Positions 41,924 to 44,043 of a stretch of 44,043 bases of DNA are shown in pieces (the stretch's first letter is position 1; each line of letters begins with the position of its first letter). This DNA is from Sneathiella sp. (lineage in GTDB: Bacteria; Pseudomonadota; Alphaproteobacteria; Sneathiellales; Sneathiellaceae): NCBI GenBank assembly GCA_017643685.1, contig JAEPMY010000019.1:1-44043 (forward strand), given 5' to 3'. A model generated the notes under the pieces. The model saw only the letters and a list, made by a program, of their open reading frames with translations. It was not told the DNA's origin and ran no database searches. A program made the translations under genes and the position numbers.

Positions 41924-42466
41924 ATGTTCACCAAGAAAAATCCGTCACCGTCATCCGCGGCATCATCCACCAGCAGCCCAGATACGCATTCAAAGCCAGA
42001 GACACCACCGGCCAAACCGGCGGCGTCCACCGCGTCCGTTGCCACACCAACTCGTCCGGCCACGTCACCTTTCCCGCTTCGGGGCACCTCCGCCATGGCC
42101 CAGCAAGAAAGCGAAACAAAAACGGGCAGCCGTCTGCATGTGGGGAAAGACATCCATCTGAAAGGTGAAATTACCGCCTGCGATCGCCTGATTGTTGAGG
42201 GCACCGTCGAAGCTTCCATGAACTCCAAAGAAATTGATATCAGTGAAAGCGGTATCTTTGAGGGAGAGGTCACCATCGACACTGCCGAGATTTCCGGAAA
42301 GTTTGAAGGCACCCTGACCGCCCGGAAAAAACTGATCATTCACAAAACCGGTAGCGTCAATGGCACCATCCGCTACGGCGAGATTGAAATTGAGCCCGGC
42401 GGAAAAATCAGTGGCCAGTTTGAACAGCAGGACGATAAATCCGCTGCCAAACAACTGAGCGCCTGA
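41924..42466 (+). CDS. Bactofilin (polymer-forming cytoskeletal protein)
   Basis: This is a 180-residue bactofilin. The first 65 residues are a disordered Ser/Thr/Pro/Ala-rich tail. The core (about residues 70-165) is a beta-helix with regularly spaced Gly and hydrophobics: LHVGKDIHLKGEITACDRLIVEGTVEA, IFEGEVTIDTAEISGKFEGTL, LIIHKTGSVNGTIRYGEIEIEPGG. Bactofilins self-assemble into filaments that organise cell-wall or stalk proteins. The ATG has GGGAGTGAG upstream. It precedes the ECF operon on the same strand by about 100 bases. A partner M23 peptidase, often adjacent, is absent here. Confidence 0.92.
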   Translation: MFTKKNPSPSSAASSTSSPDTHSKPETPPAKPAASTASVATPTRPATSPFPLRGTSAMAQQESETKTGSRLHVGKDIHLKGEITACDRLIVEGTVEASMNSKEIDISESGIFEGEVTIDTAEISGKFEGTLTARKKLIIHKTGSVNGTIRYGEIEIEPGGKISGQFEQQDDKSAAKQLSA

Positions 42467-42532
42467 TTATTTTCAAAAAAAGACCGCCCGCGCGACGGAA
42501 TTTCGCACCCCACCCGTTTTATCATTAGAATG

Positions 42533-42557
42533 GGAACAGATTTCTTGCAGGATCGAT
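42533..42557 (+). promoter_or_regulatory. Candidate autoregulated ECF promoter
   Basis: GGAAC (42533-42537) and CGAT (42554-42557) are separated by 16 bases just ahead of the sigma factor gene, matching the general GGAAC-N16-CG form of ECF promoters. The transcript would have a very short leader. A second, poorer option is GGAAT/CGTT at 42497/42515. Confidence 0.3.
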
Positions 42558-42568
42558 GAAGTACCGGA

Positions 42569-43141
42569 ATGACAGAGACCAGCCTGAAAGAGAGGGATGC
42601 GAAACTTCTCGCGCAACTGGCGGATGGCGACATGCGAGCCAGCCGCGAGATTATGCGCCTCTATCTGGATCAGGCGTTTCGCACGGCCTACCGCATCACG
42701 GCGGATACCGGCACCGCGGAAGACATTACGCAGGAGGCCTTCCTGAAACTTTGGAAGGCAGCTGGCAAATGGGAAGCCCGCGCCCGGATCAGCACATGGC
42801 TGCATCCGGTCATTCACAATCTAGCCATTGACCATCTTCGCAAACAGAAACGACTGTCCGGCGATGAGGTTCCTGAGCAGGAAGATCAATCCCCTAACCC
42901 GTTTGAGGCGAAAGCCGAGGCGGAACTACAAAAGAGCGTCAGGTCCGGCGTCACCGAATTGCCGCCCCGGCAGCGCCTTGCTATAACATTGGTGCATTTC
43001 GATGAATGCAGCGGAAGCGAGGCGGCTGGGCGCATGGGCATAACGGTGGAGGCACTGGAATCCCTTTTGTCTCGGGGCCGCCGAAAACTGAAGGATCTTT
43101 TGTCACTGGATCAACTGAAACTTCGGGGAGATGGAAGATGA
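42569..43141 (+). CDS. ECF-type RNA polymerase sigma factor
   Basis: This 190-residue group IV sigma factor has region 2 at about residues 25-90 (RTAYRITADTGTAEDITQEAFLKLWKAAGKWEARARISTWLHPVIHNLAIDHLRKQKR). A linker follows, then region 4 at about 130-180 (LPPRQRLAITLVHFDECSGSEAAGRMGITVEALESLLSRGRRKLKDLL), which reads the -35 element. The stop overlaps the next start as ATGA. The operon order sigma, one-helix membrane protein, Metal_resist-like sensor matches the parts of the CnrYXH nickel/cobalt system, though the target genes here are unknown. Confidence 0.94.
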   Translation: MTETSLKERDAKLLAQLADGDMRASREIMRLYLDQAFRTAYRITADTGTAEDITQEAFLKLWKAAGKWEARARISTWLHPVIHNLAIDHLRKQKRLSGDEVPEQEDQSPNPFEAKAEAELQKSVRSGVTELPPRQRLAITLVHFDECSGSEAAGRMGITVEALESLLSRGRRKLKDLLSLDQLKLRGDGR

Positions 43142-43584
43142 CAGACGCGCAAAAAGCCATGATCGACCGTTTTGAGCAGGTCATCAACAGCTATGGGGCA
43201 AACCCGGACCGCTGGCCTGAAGGGGAGCGCGAAGGACTGCTTGTGCTTTTAAAAACTCATCCCCATTTACGCGCGTTCGTCCAAATGGAAGCTGCGGTTG
43301 ATGAATATCTAACGCAAGACCTCGCCGACCTTCACGCATCCGGCGCCCTAACCGCCCGTCTTCAGCAAGAAGCGAGGCGCCTTCACGGCCCCGGTAGTTT
43401 TTGGAAAGACCTTTTTGGCGGCGGACTTTTCCGCCCTGCAGCTGGTCTTATGACCGCGGCACTTTTGGGTATCATGATTGGCTGGTACAGCCCGACCATC
43501 CTGCCCGATGACGATATCAGCTTTGACGAGCTTGCCATCTCAGATTCTCTTCTGGAGTGGGAGCAGGAGAATGACAATGGTTAA
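43138..43584 (+). CDS. Putative anti-sigma factor, single-pass membrane protein
   Basis: This is a 148-residue protein. A cytoplasmic helical part (MIDRFEQVINSYGANPDRWPEGEREGLLVLLKTHPHLRAFVQMEAAVDEYL) is followed by a predicted membrane helix, AAGLMTAALLGIMIGWYSPTIL (about residues 100-121). The acidic end DISFDELAISDSLLEWEQEN is predicted to be periplasmic. It lacks the HxxxCxxC motif of zinc anti-sigma factors. The start overlaps the sigma stop (ATGA), and its own stop lies inside the next gene. The anti-sigma role is inferred from position and topology, as for CnrY. An in-frame start at 43006 lies within the sigma gene and is rejected. Confidence 0.75.
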   Translation: MTDAQKAMIDRFEQVINSYGANPDRWPEGEREGLLVLLKTHPHLRAFVQMEAAVDEYLTQDLADLHASGALTARLQQEARRLHGPGSFWKDLFGGGLFRPAAGLMTAALLGIMIGWYSPTILPDDDISFDELAISDSLLEWEQENDNG

Positions 43585-44043
43585 ATCGAAGAAATGGGCA
43601 ATTCTGCTGCTGATCTCCGTCACCTTTAACGTCCTGCTGGCGGGCTTTGTTGGGGCCCAGTGGTATCGTCATAAAATCCGCCCAAATCCGGCGGGCGACA
43701 TGATATTTGATCGCCGCGCGGCTCTCTCTACTTTGGAAAAAGCTGAAAAGAAAGAAGTACGCGCTTTGTGGAAGGCTCAGAAAGACATGTTCCGTCAGGA
43801 CATTCATGAATTCCGCGCCGCGAAAAAGCGACTGGGCTTGCTGCTATCCGCAGAAAAGCTGGACCAGATGGCCCTTGATCAGACTTTCGAAGAATTGGCG
43901 GCGGCCCGATACAATATTGAAAAGCGTCTCTATCTGCTGCTTAATGAGACAGCCGAAACCCTCCCACCTGATCTAAGGCAGGATTTTTTCCGCCGAGGTT
44001 TCAAAGGCTGGGCAGATCGGCATGATCACGGGAAACCGCCTAA
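43571..44043 (+). CDS. Periplasmic heavy-metal sensor/resistance-like protein (CnrX/Metal_resist type), 3'-truncated
   Basis: The frame opens at ATG 43571, 14 bases before the preceding stop, and stays open to the window edge (157 complete codons). An N-terminal membrane anchor (WAILLLISVTFNVLLAGFVGAQWY, about residues 9-32) is followed by a periplasmic helical hairpin rich in Arg, Lys and Glu (DRRAALSTLEKAEKKEVRALWKAQKDMFRQDIHEFRAAKKRL, then LDQMALDQTFEELAAARYNIEKRLYLLLNETAETLPPDLRQDFFRR). This is the pattern of Metal_resist/CnrX-like sensors. The visible tail reads RHDHGKPP; His and Asp there could bind metal. As third gene of the operon it would control release of the sigma factor. ATG 43577 is an alternative start. 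Confidence 0.8.
   Translation, partial: MTMVKSKKWAILLLISVTFNVLLAGFVGAQWYRHKIRPNPAGDMIFDRRAALSTLEKAEKKEVRALWKAQKDMFRQDIHEFRAAKKRLGLLLSAEKLDQMALDQTFEELAAARYNIEKRLYLLLNETAETLPPDLRQDFFRRGFKGWADRHDHGKPP

Noticed and set aside
1-44043. Mobile elements, CRISPR arrays, prophage or genomic-island borders
   Set aside because: No transposase, integrase, direct-repeat array or tRNA-flanking attachment duplication was seen. The tRNA-Ser 3' end has no visible second copy in the window.

Overview
The window looks like chromosome from a moderate-GC alphaproteobacterium. The evidence is the gene content (a DUF2842 protein, a Yej-type peptide importer with two binding proteins, a TAXI-type TRAP binding protein, a bactofilin, an ECF operon with a CnrX-like sensor) and the many TTG, GTG and ATA starts. 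A marine Sneathiella-like lineage is a guess from protein flavour only. I see no insertion sequence, prophage, CRISPR array, rRNA or replication origin. Apart from one cluster of uncharacterised genes (about 9.8-14.0 kb), the region reads as stable core chromosome.

Layout. (1) 1-7957, plus strand: a tight operon for peptide uptake, with two tandem family-5 substrate-binding proteins (the first cut by the window edge), permeases YejB and YejE, double ATPase YejF, and a GhrA-type 2-hydroxyacid reductase. (2) 7965-14740, minus strand: a MarR regulator, an M17 aminopeptidase, a TAXI binding protein, then a signalling-like cluster (degenerate receiver-domain protein, PilZ protein, secreted HExEH protein, and a conserved protein ending in a FliM-like peptide), a small membrane protein and a second MarR regulator. 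(3) 14.8-20.6 kb: malate synthase G with a divergent IclR regulator, a CBS-like/histidine kinase whose 3' end overlaps the IclR gene, and guanine deaminase. (4) 20.8-25.5 kb, plus strand: two acyl-CoA dehydrogenases and a methyl-accepting chemotaxis protein. (5) 25.5-28.4 kb, minus strand: a secreted MORN-repeat protein, a methyltransferase, a membrane-anchored cytochrome c, a small secreted His/Met/Cys-rich protein and tRNA-Ser(GGA). (6) 28.6-38.3 kb: lepA, a PaaI-type thioesterase, and the classical translation block thrS-infC-rpmI-rplT-pheS-pheT on the minus strand. infC appears to start at an ATA codon. (7) 38.4-41.3 kb: two translationally coupled glycosyltransferases (families 9 and 4) and a divergent ABHD10-like hydrolase. 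(8) 41.4-44.0 kb: a candidate small RNA with C-rich loops, a DUF2842 membrane protein, a bactofilin, and an ECF sigma / anti-sigma-like / CnrX-like metal-sensor operon running off the window.

How the genes fit together: peptide import plus aminopeptidase, purine salvage, acyl-CoA oxidation and malate synthase G suggest a heterotroph using peptides, nucleobases, fatty acids and C2 compounds. The most interesting observations are the candidate small RNA at about 41456-41545, the non-canonical infC start, the FliM-like C-terminal peptide beside receiver and PilZ proteins, the GTTTCGYGAAAC palindrome shared by two signalling-gene upstream regions, and the CnrYXH-like operon. All regulatory calls come from reading the sequence by eye, and no searches were run.
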